In this document: in pieces, positions 19,694-28,076 of the stretch
How the letters are laid out: each line of letters opens with the position of its first letter
How positions within the stretch are numbered: the first letter of the stretch is position 1
DNA from: Klebsiella aerogenes
GTDB taxonomy: Bacteria; Pseudomonadota; Gammaproteobacteria; Enterobacterales; Enterobacteriaceae
Assembly (NCBI GenBank): GCA_029027985.1
Contig: CP119076.1
Location: 2,108,001 to 2,172,000 of the forward strand
Length of the DNA: 64,000 bases
Direction: 5' to 3'
Translations under genes and position numbers: made by a program
The notes under the pieces: model-generated
Databases searched by the model: none
What the model saw: the letters and a program-made list of their open reading frames with translations, nothing else
Told to the model about the DNA's origin: nothing

Positions 19694-19720
19694 GGGTTGG
19701 CCCGGTTGGCTAAGAAGAAT

Positions 19721-19744
19721 CGTTGTGTATTAAATTATATAGCG
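19721..19744 (-). promoter_or_regulatory. Candidate ModE box upstream of the MolA-like gene
   Basis: On the plus strand CGTTGTGTA-N6-TATATAGCG matches the ModE consensus: one half is perfect and the other has two mismatches, at the canonical 6-bp spacing, with AT and AA flanks as in the extended consensus. It lies in the promoter region of the three-gene transporter. Confidence 0.65.
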
Positions 19745-19881
19745 AAGCCGGGCGCAAATAATAACGTCGCATCTACCTCCTAAGATCAAGTTTTCTGCTG
19801 CCGGGGAATTTGCCTCATGCCTTGCGGATCGGCGCATGATGGCATAGGTTAAATGATTATAAATTCATTCTCATCGCCGCT

Positions 19882-20601
19882 ATGTCTTATCCATCCCGCT
19901 TATTAAGTGATATTCCCGGTATCCGCTACGCTTTTCTTGATGTGCACGAAACCGCCGCGTTTCCCTACAACGACATGGCGCCGGTTAAGCTGGTGCATGG
20001 CAATATCGTCCATCACTATCAGGCGCCGCTGCCTGAACGCCCCCATGCCGATGCGGTATTTACCTCGGTTATTGGACAAAAGGTCGGCGTAGTGACCGCC
20101 GATTGTTTACCGTTGTTGTTGGCCTCGCGCGATGGGCGCTACGTTTGTAGCGTGCATGCCGGCTGGCGTGGTGCGGCCAGCGGCATCATCGAAAATAGCC
20201 TGGCGCTGTTTCGTCAGCATCAGGTAGCGATGGAAGAGATCGTGGTGGTCTGCGGGCCACATATTCACGCCTGCTGTTACGAAGTCTCCACGGCGTTTTA
20301 CCAGACGCTATTGACCATGCCTGCGGGCGAGTTGGTCAAACGGTACAGTCAGCGGTTGTTTCATCAGCGGTTAACCCCGCCTGAAACAGGAAAAGCGCAA
20401 GCGACCGGCAGCGACAATTTATGGTTCGATTTACGCGCGCTGGCGCAATTGGTGCTGCAACAGACCGGGGTACCGGAGGAGAATACCGAATGGCTGGGCA
20501 GTTGCACCTATTGCACGCCAGAAACGCTGGGCTCCTACCGGCGGCGCACCCATTTCCCGGCGCCGAAAACCTTCCAGTATTCATGGATTATGCGCGAATA
20601 A
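19882..20601 (+). CDS. YfiH/YlmD-family (polyphenol oxidase / purine nucleoside phosphorylase) protein
   Basis: 239 residues. The family zinc-site residues are visible: TADCLP, SVHAGWRGAASG and CGPHIHACCYEV. Family members are copper- or zinc-binding oxidoreductases or nucleoside-metabolising enzymes, and E. coli YfiH also edits peptidoglycan precursors. This is likely a paralog distinct from the housekeeping copy because it lies beside a siderophore receptor. A weak Fur-like stretch (TTCATTCTC near 19864-19872) precedes it. It is convergent with the receptor gene. Confidence 0.8.
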   Translation: MSYPSRLLSDIPGIRYAFLDVHETAAFPYNDMAPVKLVHGNIVHHYQAPLPERPHADAVFTSVIGQKVGVVTADCLPLLLASRDGRYVCSVHAGWRGAASGIIENSLALFRQHQVAMEEIVVVCGPHIHACCYEVSTAFYQTLLTMPAGELVKRYSQRLFHQRLTPPETGKAQATGSDNLWFDLRALAQLVLQQTGVPEENTEWLGSCTYCTPETLGSYRRRTHFPAPKTFQYSWIMRE

Positions 20602-20604
20602 GAT

Positions 20605-20636
20605 AAAATGCGGATGGCGGCGGCCGCCATCCGCGC
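20605..20636 (-). terminator. Terminator between the YfiH-like and receptor genes
   Basis: Perfect 12-bp arms (20610-20621 and 20623-20634) in GCGGATGGCGGC form a strong hairpin. On the minus strand it is followed by ATTTTATCTT, so it mainly ends the receptor transcript; it can also act on the convergent gene. Confidence 0.8.
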
Positions 20637-20644
20637 ATGCGGGA

Positions 20645-22798
20645 TCAGAAATCCATTTTTACGGTGAACTGCACCTCGCGCGGGTCGCCAATTTGGTTAC
20701 CGAGATTATTGGTGCCAATGGACGACGTGTAATAGGTTTTATCAAACAGGTTTTTCACATTCATCTGCAGCGTAACCGGATACTGCAGCTTCATTTTATA
20801 GGCCGCAAAAACGTCAGCGACCGCATAGCCCTGCAGATAATAATCCGCGCCGTTGGTGCCGGAACGTTTGCTCACCGCGTGGCCGCCGCCGCCGATGGTC
20901 AGGGTGTTGCTGTTATAGACATTATGAATGTCATAGCTTAAGAACAGCGAACCGGTGTGCTTCGGCACGTTTGGCAGCGGTTTACCGGCATAATCCGGAT
21001 CGTCGATCACCTTAGCATCGGTATAGCCGTAGCTGGCGATGACGCTAAGGTTGTCGGTGAGTGAACCCGCCAGATCCACTTCCACGCCGCGCGAGCGGAC
21101 CTTGCCTGCCGTTTTCGCCACCGTCTCGTCGCCGATGCTTTCGGTGTACAGCACGTTGCGTTTGTGAATATCAAAAAGCGCGATATTGGCGGTAATGCCG
21201 TCTAACAGGTCAAACTTAGCGCCAACTTCGTAAGACGTGGATTCTTCCGGCGGCAGCTCGCCGATGTAGCTGGCGATCGACGACTGCGGCATAAACGACT
21301 GGGCAACGTTGGCAAACAGCGACATGTTTGGCGTCACTTTGTAAACCAGGCCCGCCTTCGGCGTCCATTTTTCATCGTGGCTGTCGGTATTGACGTTAAA
21401 CGGACGTCCTTTGCCCGCGTACTGGGTGTAGTACTGGTAGCGCAGGCCAGCGACCGCAATCCAGTTATCGGTCAGATACAGCGCGTCCTGCACGTAAGCT
21501 GCGTAACTTTCCTGCTTGATACGCTGATCGCTATCCGAGGCGGAGACGGTATTGCAGGTATCGAGGGTGCCGTACACCGGGTGATAAATATTAAAGCCTT
21601 TTACGTTCTTACAGCGCAGCATGTCGGTGCGCAGCAGATCGTAATTCTCGTAGGCGACGCCGGTCAGCACTTCGTTATAAAAACCGCCGACCACCACGTT
21701 GCCCTGCAGGTCGGCGCGGGTAGAGTGCATTTTTTGCGTCGAGCCGTGAGTACCATCGACCCGACGGGTCAGGTTGCCGGTCGCCGAATCATAGGCCATC
21801 ACGCGGGCCTGATTATCGTTGTAGTGATCCTGGCTGTAGCTGTAGTCGAAACGCGCGGTCCAGGCCTCGTTAAGGCGATACTCGGCATTCAGCTGGGCGA
21901 TATCGGAATAGCCATCGGTAATATTAAAGGCTTCATCAAAACGGGTTTTCCGGTCAACGTTGACCGCGTGGCCGGTATTGAGATCGAAGATCGTCCCGCG
22001 GTCAAAGGGCGCGCTGTAATCACGATGTGAATACGACGCGGTGATGGTTGCGCTATCGCCAAACCAGGTCAGGGAAGGGGCGATAAAGCTGCTTTTGTTC
22101 TTACCGAAATTACGCCAGTAATCTTCATTTTGGTATTCGCCGATCAGGCGATAAGCAAGGCGGGTGCCTTCGATAGGCCCGGTGACGTCGAAGCTGCCGG
22201 TGCCGCCGCCAAAGCTGCTGGAGGTGCCGGAGATAGAACCGGAGAACTGGCGCTGTGGACGTTTAGTGACGACGTTAATCAGCCCGCCGGGGTCAAGAAT
22301 GCCGTACAGCGTCGAGGCCGGACCTTTTAGCACTTCTACCCGTTCGGTGGCGGCGTTAAAGCTACGCGGCAGCACGGTACGCAGGCCGTTGGTCATAATG
22401 GAGCCGTCGCGGTTCGCGCCGAAGCCGCGGCGGGTAAAGGCATCCTGGGTGCCGCCGAGCGTATTGGTCTGTACGACGTTGGCGACATTATACAGCGCCT
22501 CATCCAAAGAGGTGGCGTGCTGATCTTCCAGCACCCGATCGCTGACGGTATTCACCACTTGCGGAATATCCAGTATCGGCATCGAAGTCAGCGTCGCGGT
22601 AGAAGAGCTCAGCGGCTGATATCCGCTGGTGGCGCTCTGCTGCCCGCCGCCAGCGACGACGGTGATGGTGTCTCCAGCGTCCTTTTTATCCTTCTCCGCG
22701 TTCGTTTCCGCAGCCATTAATCCCGGAGAGGCTAAAAAAAGAAGCGAAAAAAGCGCACGCCCTTTCAACGTCGTGAAGGCGACATGGGGTTGAGTCAT
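20645..22798 (-). CDS. TonB-dependent siderophore receptor
   Basis: 717 residues when started at 22798 (MTQPHVAFTT), which gives a clean signal peptide ending GLMAAET; the in-frame ATG at 22855 would add an unlikely leader. A TonB-box-like DTITVVAGG is followed by a plug domain (to about residue 170, with VEVLKGPASTLYG and GGLINVVTKRP) and a 22-strand barrel ending in the C-terminal VKMDF. It resembles FhuA/FoxA-type hydroxamate receptors, but the ligand is not certain. It is divergent from a matching ABC importer with Fur-like boxes between. Confidence 0.9.
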   Translation of the reverse strand: MTQPHVAFTTLKGRALFSLLFLASPGLMAAETNAEKDKKDAGDTITVVAGGGQQSATSGYQPLSSSTATLTSMPILDIPQVVNTVSDRVLEDQHATSLDEALYNVANVVQTNTLGGTQDAFTRRGFGANRDGSIMTNGLRTVLPRSFNAATERVEVLKGPASTLYGILDPGGLINVVTKRPQRQFSGSISGTSSSFGGGTGSFDVTGPIEGTRLAYRLIGEYQNEDYWRNFGKNKSSFIAPSLTWFGDSATITASYSHRDYSAPFDRGTIFDLNTGHAVNVDRKTRFDEAFNITDGYSDIAQLNAEYRLNEAWTARFDYSYSQDHYNDNQARVMAYDSATGNLTRRVDGTHGSTQKMHSTRADLQGNVVVGGFYNEVLTGVAYENYDLLRTDMLRCKNVKGFNIYHPVYGTLDTCNTVSASDSDQRIKQESYAAYVQDALYLTDNWIAVAGLRYQYYTQYAGKGRPFNVNTDSHDEKWTPKAGLVYKVTPNMSLFANVAQSFMPQSSIASYIGELPPEESTSYEVGAKFDLLDGITANIALFDIHKRNVLYTESIGDETVAKTAGKVRSRGVEVDLAGSLTDNLSVIASYGYTDAKVIDDPDYAGKPLPNVPKHTGSLFLSYDIHNVYNSNTLTIGGGGHAVSKRSGTNGADYYLQGYAVADVFAAYKMKLQYPVTLQMNVKNLFDKTYYTSSIGTNNLGNQIGDPREVQFTVKMDF

Positions 22799-22911
22799 TA
22801 TTTGTTTCTCGTGAACGAATCTGCCTTTGCGGTCAGATAAAGCCAATAAAATCATTGCCCTAAAAAATAAAACCTATCTGTTAAGCGTCTGAATGCGCTA
22901 TTAGATATGTA

Positions 22912-22929
22912 ATTGAGAATCATTCAATC
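22912..22929 (-). promoter_or_regulatory. Candidate Fur box for the receptor
   Basis: ATTGAGAATCATTCAATC contains the dyad TTGAGAAT/ATTCAA around the Fur core AATCATT. It lies just upstream of a TATCTAAT -10-like element on the receptor strand, about 115 bp before the receptor start. Confidence 0.6.
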
Positions 22930-23147
22930 ACGAAGGAATGTAGTAGTAAATGTTATGTAAGATAAAAAATCATTGTGCGGTAATCGGGCAGGTCGGGCGC
23001 TTGTTGTAGAGGGGGAATGGTATTTATCATATTGATAATATTTGATTTTAATAAATCTTGTCTTACGCGCGATCGCTGTAGTCAGCACAATGCAATGAAG
23101 GTGAAGGGGAGTATTGACTACTACATTCATCCCATTCATGATCAAAA

Positions 23148-23166
23148 GAGAATGAGATTTATTTTG
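23148..23166 (+). promoter_or_regulatory. Candidate Fur box for the ABC importer
   Basis: GAGAATGAGATTTATTTTG agrees with the 19-bp Fur consensus at 13 positions and lies about 60 bp before the ATPase start. With the site at 22912-22929 it would make both divergent transcripts iron-repressed. The region 22930-23147 between them holds no gene I can support. Confidence 0.5.
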
Positions 23167-23223
23167 ATTTGACTGCAGAACGTCCAGGCCTGATGCCGGT
23201 ACGCTGCGGCGCAGGAGCGAGTT

Positions 23224-24045
23224 ATGCCACAGCGGGTGAACCCTGCAGAGCAGGGGATCGTACTGGATACCCTGTCGGCTGGATACGGCCAGACCCTGAT
23301 CGTTGATGACATCAATCTGACGATCCCCAGCGGTAAAATGACGGTGCTCGCTGGGGCCAACGGCTCTGGCAAGTCCACGCTGTTATCGACCATCGCCCGG
23401 ATGCTGAAACCGCTCGGCGGCTGCGTACGCCTGGACGGTAAATCCATTCATGCTATGCCGACGAAAGCCGTCTCCCGCCAGTTGGGCATTCTGCCGCAAT
23501 CGCCGCTGACGCCGGAAGGACTCACGGTATTCGAACTGGTATCGCGCGGCCGCTATCCGTGGCAGGGGCTGATGCGCCAGTGGTCCGGGACGGATGAGCA
23601 AGCGGTGGAAGAGGCGCTGCACTTAACCGGTACCGCCGAATTCGCCCACCTGCCGGTTGATAGCCTCTCTGGCGGCCAGCGTCAGCGCTGCTGGATTGCG
23701 ATGGCATTGGCCCAACAAACGGCAACCATTTTGCTCGATGAGCCCACCACCTGGCTCGATCTGCGCTATCAGGTCGATATTCTTGAACTGTTGCAAACCC
23801 TGACCCGCCAACATGGCCGCACGGTGGTCACGGTGCTGCACGATCTTAACTTTGCGGTGAACTACGCCGATTTGCTGGTCTTTCTCAAGCAGGGGCGGAT
23901 TGCCGGCACCATCGCCGAAAACGAAACCTGCAGCCCTGAGCTGATTAAAGACGTCTTTGATGTGGATGTGCAGATGTCGATCAACCCGCAAACCGGTAAA
24001 CCTTTCTTTATGCCGTTTCGCGCAAGCCAGGTTGTTAACGCATGA
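23224..24045 (+). CDS. Iron-siderophore ABC importer ATPase (FecE/FhuC type)
   Basis: 273 residues. Walker A GANGSGKST, signature SLSGGQRQRCWIAMAL and Walker B ILLDEPTTWLDL are intact. It is first in a tightly packed operon of ATPase, two permeases, binding protein and RpiR regulator; each junction from here overlaps or abuts (ATGA at 24042-24045). It should power cytoplasmic-membrane uptake of the chelate brought in by the divergent TonB receptor. Confidence 0.9.
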   Translation: MPQRVNPAEQGIVLDTLSAGYGQTLIVDDINLTIPSGKMTVLAGANGSGKSTLLSTIARMLKPLGGCVRLDGKSIHAMPTKAVSRQLGILPQSPLTPEGLTVFELVSRGRYPWQGLMRQWSGTDEQAVEEALHLTGTAEFAHLPVDSLSGGQRQRCWIAMALAQQTATILLDEPTTWLDLRYQVDILELLQTLTRQHGRTVVTVLHDLNFAVNYADLLVFLKQGRIAGTIAENETCSPELIKDVFDVDVQMSINPQTGKPFFMPFRASQVVNA

Positions 24046-25067
24046 GCGCCGCCGTACTGCACGCCGCCCGGCGTCATACCCGCCCCCGGCTGGTGTTGTT
24101 GCTACTGACGCTGCTGCTTATCGGCGGTTCCCTGATTCATCTTGGTTTAGGCGCCCGTTGGATTGCCCCGCAAACCGTACTGCAGGCGCTGTTGGCATAC
24201 GACCCGCGCAACTTCGACCACCGGATTATTGTCGATTTGCGTCTGGTGCGGCTGGCGGCGGCGCTGTTGACCGGCGCGACGCTCGGCGTCGCCGGGTTGC
24301 TGCTGCAAACGGTGGTTCGCAACCCGCTCGGCGAACCTCATATCCTTGGGCTCAACGCCGGAGCTTCGCTGGCGGTGGTCGCCGCCTCGGCGCTGGGCGT
24401 GTCCCTGGGTGGATTCGCCTGGGGGCGTCCGCTGACCGCCGCCTGCGGCGCGGCGCTGCTGTTTGGCGGCGTGATGCTGCTGGCCTCCGCCGGGCGCGGC
24501 GGGACGACGCCGTTGCGTATTACGCTGTGCGGCGTGGCGCTCTCCGCGTTTGCGTCGGCGGTGACGGCGGCGATTCTCATTCTTGACGAACAAACGCTGC
24601 TGGCGATGCGTACCTGGCTTGCCGGCGATCTGGCCGGATTGAACTGGTTCACTTTGCGGGCCGCGCTGGCCCCGGCGCTGGTGGGATTGGGGGTAGCGTT
24701 GCTGATCGCGCCGCGACTCAATGTGCTGGCGCTGGGCGATAAGGTGGCGCTGGGGCTTGGGGTGAATATTGCCCAAACCCGGCTGTTGGGGTTGCTGGCG
24801 ATTGCGCTGCTGTGCGGCGCAGCGGTGGCGATTGCAGGGCCGATTGGCTTCGTGGGACTGGTGGTGCCGCACGTGGTACGTCGCCTGGTGACCGAAGACA
24901 TTCGTTTGGCGTTGCCGCTGGCGGCACCGGTGGGCGCGCTGGTGCTGCTGCTGGCGGATATTGCCGCTCGCACCCTCGTCGCGCCGCAGGAGTTGGCTAC
25001 CGGAGCGATGACCGCGCTGGTCGGCGCGCCGCTATTTATCTTTATCGCCGCGAGGTTTTTTAAATGA
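24042..25067 (+). CDS. Iron-siderophore ABC importer permease, FecC/FecD family
   Basis: 341 residues, about nine or ten membrane spans. FecCD-family motifs are LRLVRLAAALLTGATLGVAG and IGFVGLVVPHVVRRLV. It pairs with the next gene as a heterodimeric permease. Start and stop both overlap the neighbours by 4 bp. Confidence 0.9.
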   Translation: MSAAVLHAARRHTRPRLVLLLLTLLLIGGSLIHLGLGARWIAPQTVLQALLAYDPRNFDHRIIVDLRLVRLAAALLTGATLGVAGLLLQTVVRNPLGEPHILGLNAGASLAVVAASALGVSLGGFAWGRPLTAACGAALLFGGVMLLASAGRGGTTPLRITLCGVALSAFASAVTAAILILDEQTLLAMRTWLAGDLAGLNWFTLRAALAPALVGLGVALLIAPRLNVLALGDKVALGLGVNIAQTRLLGLLAIALLCGAAVAIAGPIGFVGLVVPHVVRRLVTEDIRLALPLAAPVGALVLLLADIAARTLVAPQELATGAMTALVGAPLFIFIAARFFK

Positions 25068-26116
25068 AACGCGCCGTTCACCGCGCGGGTTTTCGGCCGC
25101 TGGCATTGGCCTCGGCACACCTGCTGCTGCGCCCGGCAGCATTAAAAATCGCCGCCATCATCCTGTTGACGTTGCTGGCGTTGGGGCTCTATAGCCTCAG
25201 CCGCGGCAGCTTTCCGCTGCCGTCTTCGGCGCTGGCTCGCGCGCTGCTGGCGCCAGAACAGCTTGGTGAGCAGCCGCGTTTTATCCTGTTTGATATCCGT
25301 CTGCCGCGGATCCTGATGGCGTTGTTGTGCGGCGCCATGCTTGGTCTGGCTGGCGCGGCGATGCAGAGCATCACTCGCAACGGGTTGGCGGACCCCGGTC
25401 TTATCGGCGTTAAAGAGGGCGCCAGCATTGTGGTGCTGGCGCTGATTCTGTTTTTCCCGGCGCTGGGGCTGGCGTGGCGACCGCTGGCTGGGATGCTCGG
25501 CGGCGCGCTGGTGGCGCTGCTGGTACTGGCGCTGGCGCGCGATTGCTCGCGTCCGCGTTTTATTCTGATTGGCATCGGCGTGTCGTGGACGTTAGCGGCG
25601 GCGGTCGGCATTTTTATGACCACCGCCGATGTGCGCGACGTCCAGACGGCGATGATCTGGCTGGCGGGCAGCCTGCATGCGGCAACCTGGCCGCTGCTGG
25701 CTGTGGCATGTTGTTGGGCGCTGCCCGGCGCGCTGATACTGTTTTGCACCGCCCGCGCGGCGGATGCGGCGCTACTCGGCGACCGTACCGCCATCGGTCT
25801 TGGCGTGCGCTTGCAGCAGCTCACGCTGCTGCGTTTTTTCGCGCCGGTAGTGCTGACGTCAGCTAGCGTGTCCTGCGTGGGCAGCCTGGGGTTTGTCGGC
25901 CTGATGGCGCCGCATATGGCGCGGTTCGTCCTGCGCGGCGGTCAGGTGGCGCTGCTGTGCGGCAGCGCGCTGATTGGCGCGTTGCTGGTATTGGTCACGG
26001 ATACTATCGGGCGGCTGGCGTTTGCGCCGTTGCAAATCCCGGCGGGGATCGTCATCGCGCTGGTCGGTTGTCCGTTTTTTATTTTGTTGCTGTGGCGTCG
26101 TCGTGATGCCCTGTAA
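25064..26116 (+). CDS. Iron-siderophore ABC importer permease, second subunit
   Basis: 350 residues with the same family layout: IRLPRILMALLCGAMLGLAG and LGFVGLMAPHMARFVLRGG. The N-terminus has a longer basic stretch before the first helix. It forms the second half of the permease, as FecD or FepG do in E. coli. Confidence 0.9.
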   Translation: MKRAVHRAGFRPLALASAHLLLRPAALKIAAIILLTLLALGLYSLSRGSFPLPSSALARALLAPEQLGEQPRFILFDIRLPRILMALLCGAMLGLAGAAMQSITRNGLADPGLIGVKEGASIVVLALILFFPALGLAWRPLAGMLGGALVALLVLALARDCSRPRFILIGIGVSWTLAAAVGIFMTTADVRDVQTAMIWLAGSLHAATWPLLAVACCWALPGALILFCTARAADAALLGDRTAIGLGVRLQQLTLLRFFAPVVLTSASVSCVGSLGFVGLMAPHMARFVLRGGQVALLCGSALIGALLVLVTDTIGRLAFAPLQIPAGIVIALVGCPFFILLLWRRRDAL

Positions 26117-26131
26117 ATGGCAAGGATAATT

Positions 26132-27085
26132 ATGCGTTGGTTCGTCTCTTTTCTGCTGTTGCTGGCGGGTGTTGCCAGCGCCGCCGACATGCAAACTCAA
26201 ACCTTTACCGATGATCTTGGCCGGGTTGTGACTGTGCCGCTGCATCCACAGCGCATCGTATCGATGCACGATCTCGATATTACCATTCCGCTGATCGAAC
26301 TTGGGGTGCCGCCGATAGCCAGTCACGGGCGGACGCGAGCGGATGGTAGCCACTATCTGCGCTCCAGCGCCCAGTTGACCGGCATTGATTTCGACAATAG
26401 CGATATTCGCTTTATCGGCACCGCCGATATTGACCTCGAAGCGGTGGCGGCGGCAAAGCCCGACCTGATTATTACCGAGCCCAGCCGCCACGTGTCGGTG
26501 GAGCAATTGGCGAAAATCGCGCCCACGGTCAGCATCGACCATCTACAGGGCAGCGCGCCGCGGATCTACAGCAAACTGGCGCAGCTTACCGGCAGCCAGG
26601 CGCGGTTGGCGGTGCTTGAACGTCGCTATCAGGAACAAATTAAGCAGTTAAAGGCGACGGTCGACCCGCAGCAATATACCGTCTCGGTGATTCAGGCCAA
26701 TAACGGCAAGGTGACGGTACATCACTCTTACCATGCGCTGGGACGGGTGCTGCGGGATGCCGGTTTCCGCTTCCCGCCGTTGATTGACAACATCCCCGAT
26801 GGCCAGCGGATTGATGTCAGCGCCGAACAGTTACCGGATCTGGATGCTGATTTTGTCTTCGCCACCTGGCGCTCGGATACCGGCGGTAAACCGCAGGATG
26901 AACGACAGGCGATGGAGGCGGTGATGCCGGGCTGGTGCGACTTTATGCGCGCCTGCCGCACCGGGCATTATATTTTGCTGCCGCGCGAAGAGGTGATCTC
27001 CAATTCATTTGCCGCGCTGACGTTGATGGTGGCGCAGGTGCAGTCGCACATTGCCGGGCGGCCGATTCCGGCGGGGTTAAAATGA
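26132..27085 (+). CDS. Iron-siderophore periplasmic binding protein
   Basis: 317 residues. The ATG at 26132 is chosen because AAGGATAAT precedes it; the ATG at 26117 lacks a ribosome site. A signal peptide (about 1-17, ending ASA) is followed by a FepB/FecB-type class III binding fold (FTDDLGRVVTVPLHPQRIV). It delivers the ferric chelate to the two-permease complex. The stop overlaps the RpiR gene start. Confidence 0.87.
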   Translation: MRWFVSFLLLLAGVASAADMQTQTFTDDLGRVVTVPLHPQRIVSMHDLDITIPLIELGVPPIASHGRTRADGSHYLRSSAQLTGIDFDNSDIRFIGTADIDLEAVAAAKPDLIITEPSRHVSVEQLAKIAPTVSIDHLQGSAPRIYSKLAQLTGSQARLAVLERRYQEQIKQLKATVDPQQYTVSVIQANNGKVTVHHSYHALGRVLRDAGFRFPPLIDNIPDGQRIDVSAEQLPDLDADFVFATWRSDTGGKPQDERQAMEAVMPGWCDFMRACRTGHYILLPREEVISNSFAALTLMVAQVQSHIAGRPIPAGLK

Positions 27086-27981
27086 AAGCGGCAGTGAAAA
27101 AGGAGAAGGGCAAAGTCGATCTGTTCGGCGAACGCTTTCGCGCCCGCGCACACCAGCTTTCGCCGCGATTACGCGAAGTGGCGAGCTATATCAACGATAA
27201 CCGCGAAGTGGTGCTGGAGCGAACGGCAATGGAGATCGCCACCGCCACCCATACCTCAGACGCCACGGTGGTGCGGGCGATTCAGGCGTTGGGCTTTGCC
27301 GGGTTACGTGAACTGAAAGAGACCATGGAGCGCTGGTTCGGCCCCTCTGTCACCTCGTCGGAAAAAATGCGCTCGACGGTGCAAGCGCTCTCCTGCGACG
27401 TGAATTCCAGCATCGATTTTGTGCTGGAGGGGCATCAGCGTGCCTGCGAAGTGCTCGCGCGCCCGGATAACCGCGCGGCGGTGGCCCAAGCCGTCGCGTT
27501 GCTCAGCGATGCGCGCCAGGTCGGGATTTTCGGCATCGGCGCGTCGGGGATCCTCGCCGAGTACACCGCGCGCCTGTTTAGCCGTATTGGCTTACCCTCC
27601 TATACGCTCAACCGCACCGGCTTTAGCCTTGCCGAGCAGCTTATCAGCCTGCAACGCGGCGATGTGCTGATTATGATGGGACAAAAATCACCGCACCGCG
27701 AAGGAATGACCACGCTGCGTGAGGCGCGACGGCTGGGGATCCCGACGATTTTACTCACTCAGGCGGTGGATTCGCGTTTTAGCCAGGAGGCGCAGGTGGT
27801 GATTGAGGTGCCGCGCGGCGGCGATAATGGACGGGTGCCGTTGCACGGTACGGTACTGGTGTGTCTGGAAATGATGGTGTTGTCCGTCGCCTCGACCGTG
27901 CCGCAAAAGACGGTCAAATCGATGAAACGAATCAATGAATTGCATCGAGCTATTGGCAAATCCGGCGGTAAACGGGGCTGA
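27082..27981 (+). CDS. RpiR/MurR-family transcriptional regulator
   Basis: 299 residues. The start at 27082 overlaps the binding-protein stop (ATGA); the upstream extension of the frame is a shadow. An RpiR helix-turn-helix lies at about residues 30-80 (RTAMEIATATHTSDATVVRA) and a SIS domain, which usually binds a phosphosugar or similar ligand, follows from about 120 (VGIFGIGASGILAEYTAR). It is coupled to the iron operon but lies directly before an amino-acid importer whose promoter carries a strong palindrome; either may be its target. Confidence 0.87.
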   Translation: MKAAVKKEKGKVDLFGERFRARAHQLSPRLREVASYINDNREVVLERTAMEIATATHTSDATVVRAIQALGFAGLRELKETMERWFGPSVTSSEKMRSTVQALSCDVNSSIDFVLEGHQRACEVLARPDNRAAVAQAVALLSDARQVGIFGIGASGILAEYTARLFSRIGLPSYTLNRTGFSLAEQLISLQRGDVLIMMGQKSPHREGMTTLREARRLGIPTILLTQAVDSRFSQEAQVVIEVPRGGDNGRVPLHGTVLVCLEMMVLSVASTVPQKTVKSMKRINELHRAIGKSGGKRG

Positions 27982-28040
27982 ATAAAAGATAATCCACTGA
28001 CGGTACGCTTTCCGGTTGCATGCCATGCTGAGTGTGTGTA

Positions 28041-28067
28041 TTTTTATGCAAAATAACTGCATAAAAA
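28041..28067 (+). promoter_or_regulatory. Perfect palindrome upstream of the amino-acid importer
   Basis: TTTTTATGCA and TGCATAAAAA are perfect 10-bp arms separated by 7 bp, ending 9 bp before the start codon at 28077. It is a good operator candidate. TGCATAAAAA also resembles an ArgR half-site, so either the neighbouring RpiR protein or ArgR could bind. Confidence 0.55.
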
Positions 28068-28076
28068 GGGTGTCCC

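Noticed and set aside
24147-25120. Long minus-strand frames opposite the siderophore permease genes
   Set aside because: Low-complexity Arg/Gln/Pro-rich or Ser/Ala/Pro-rich translations, typical antisense artefacts of GC-rich membrane-protein genes.
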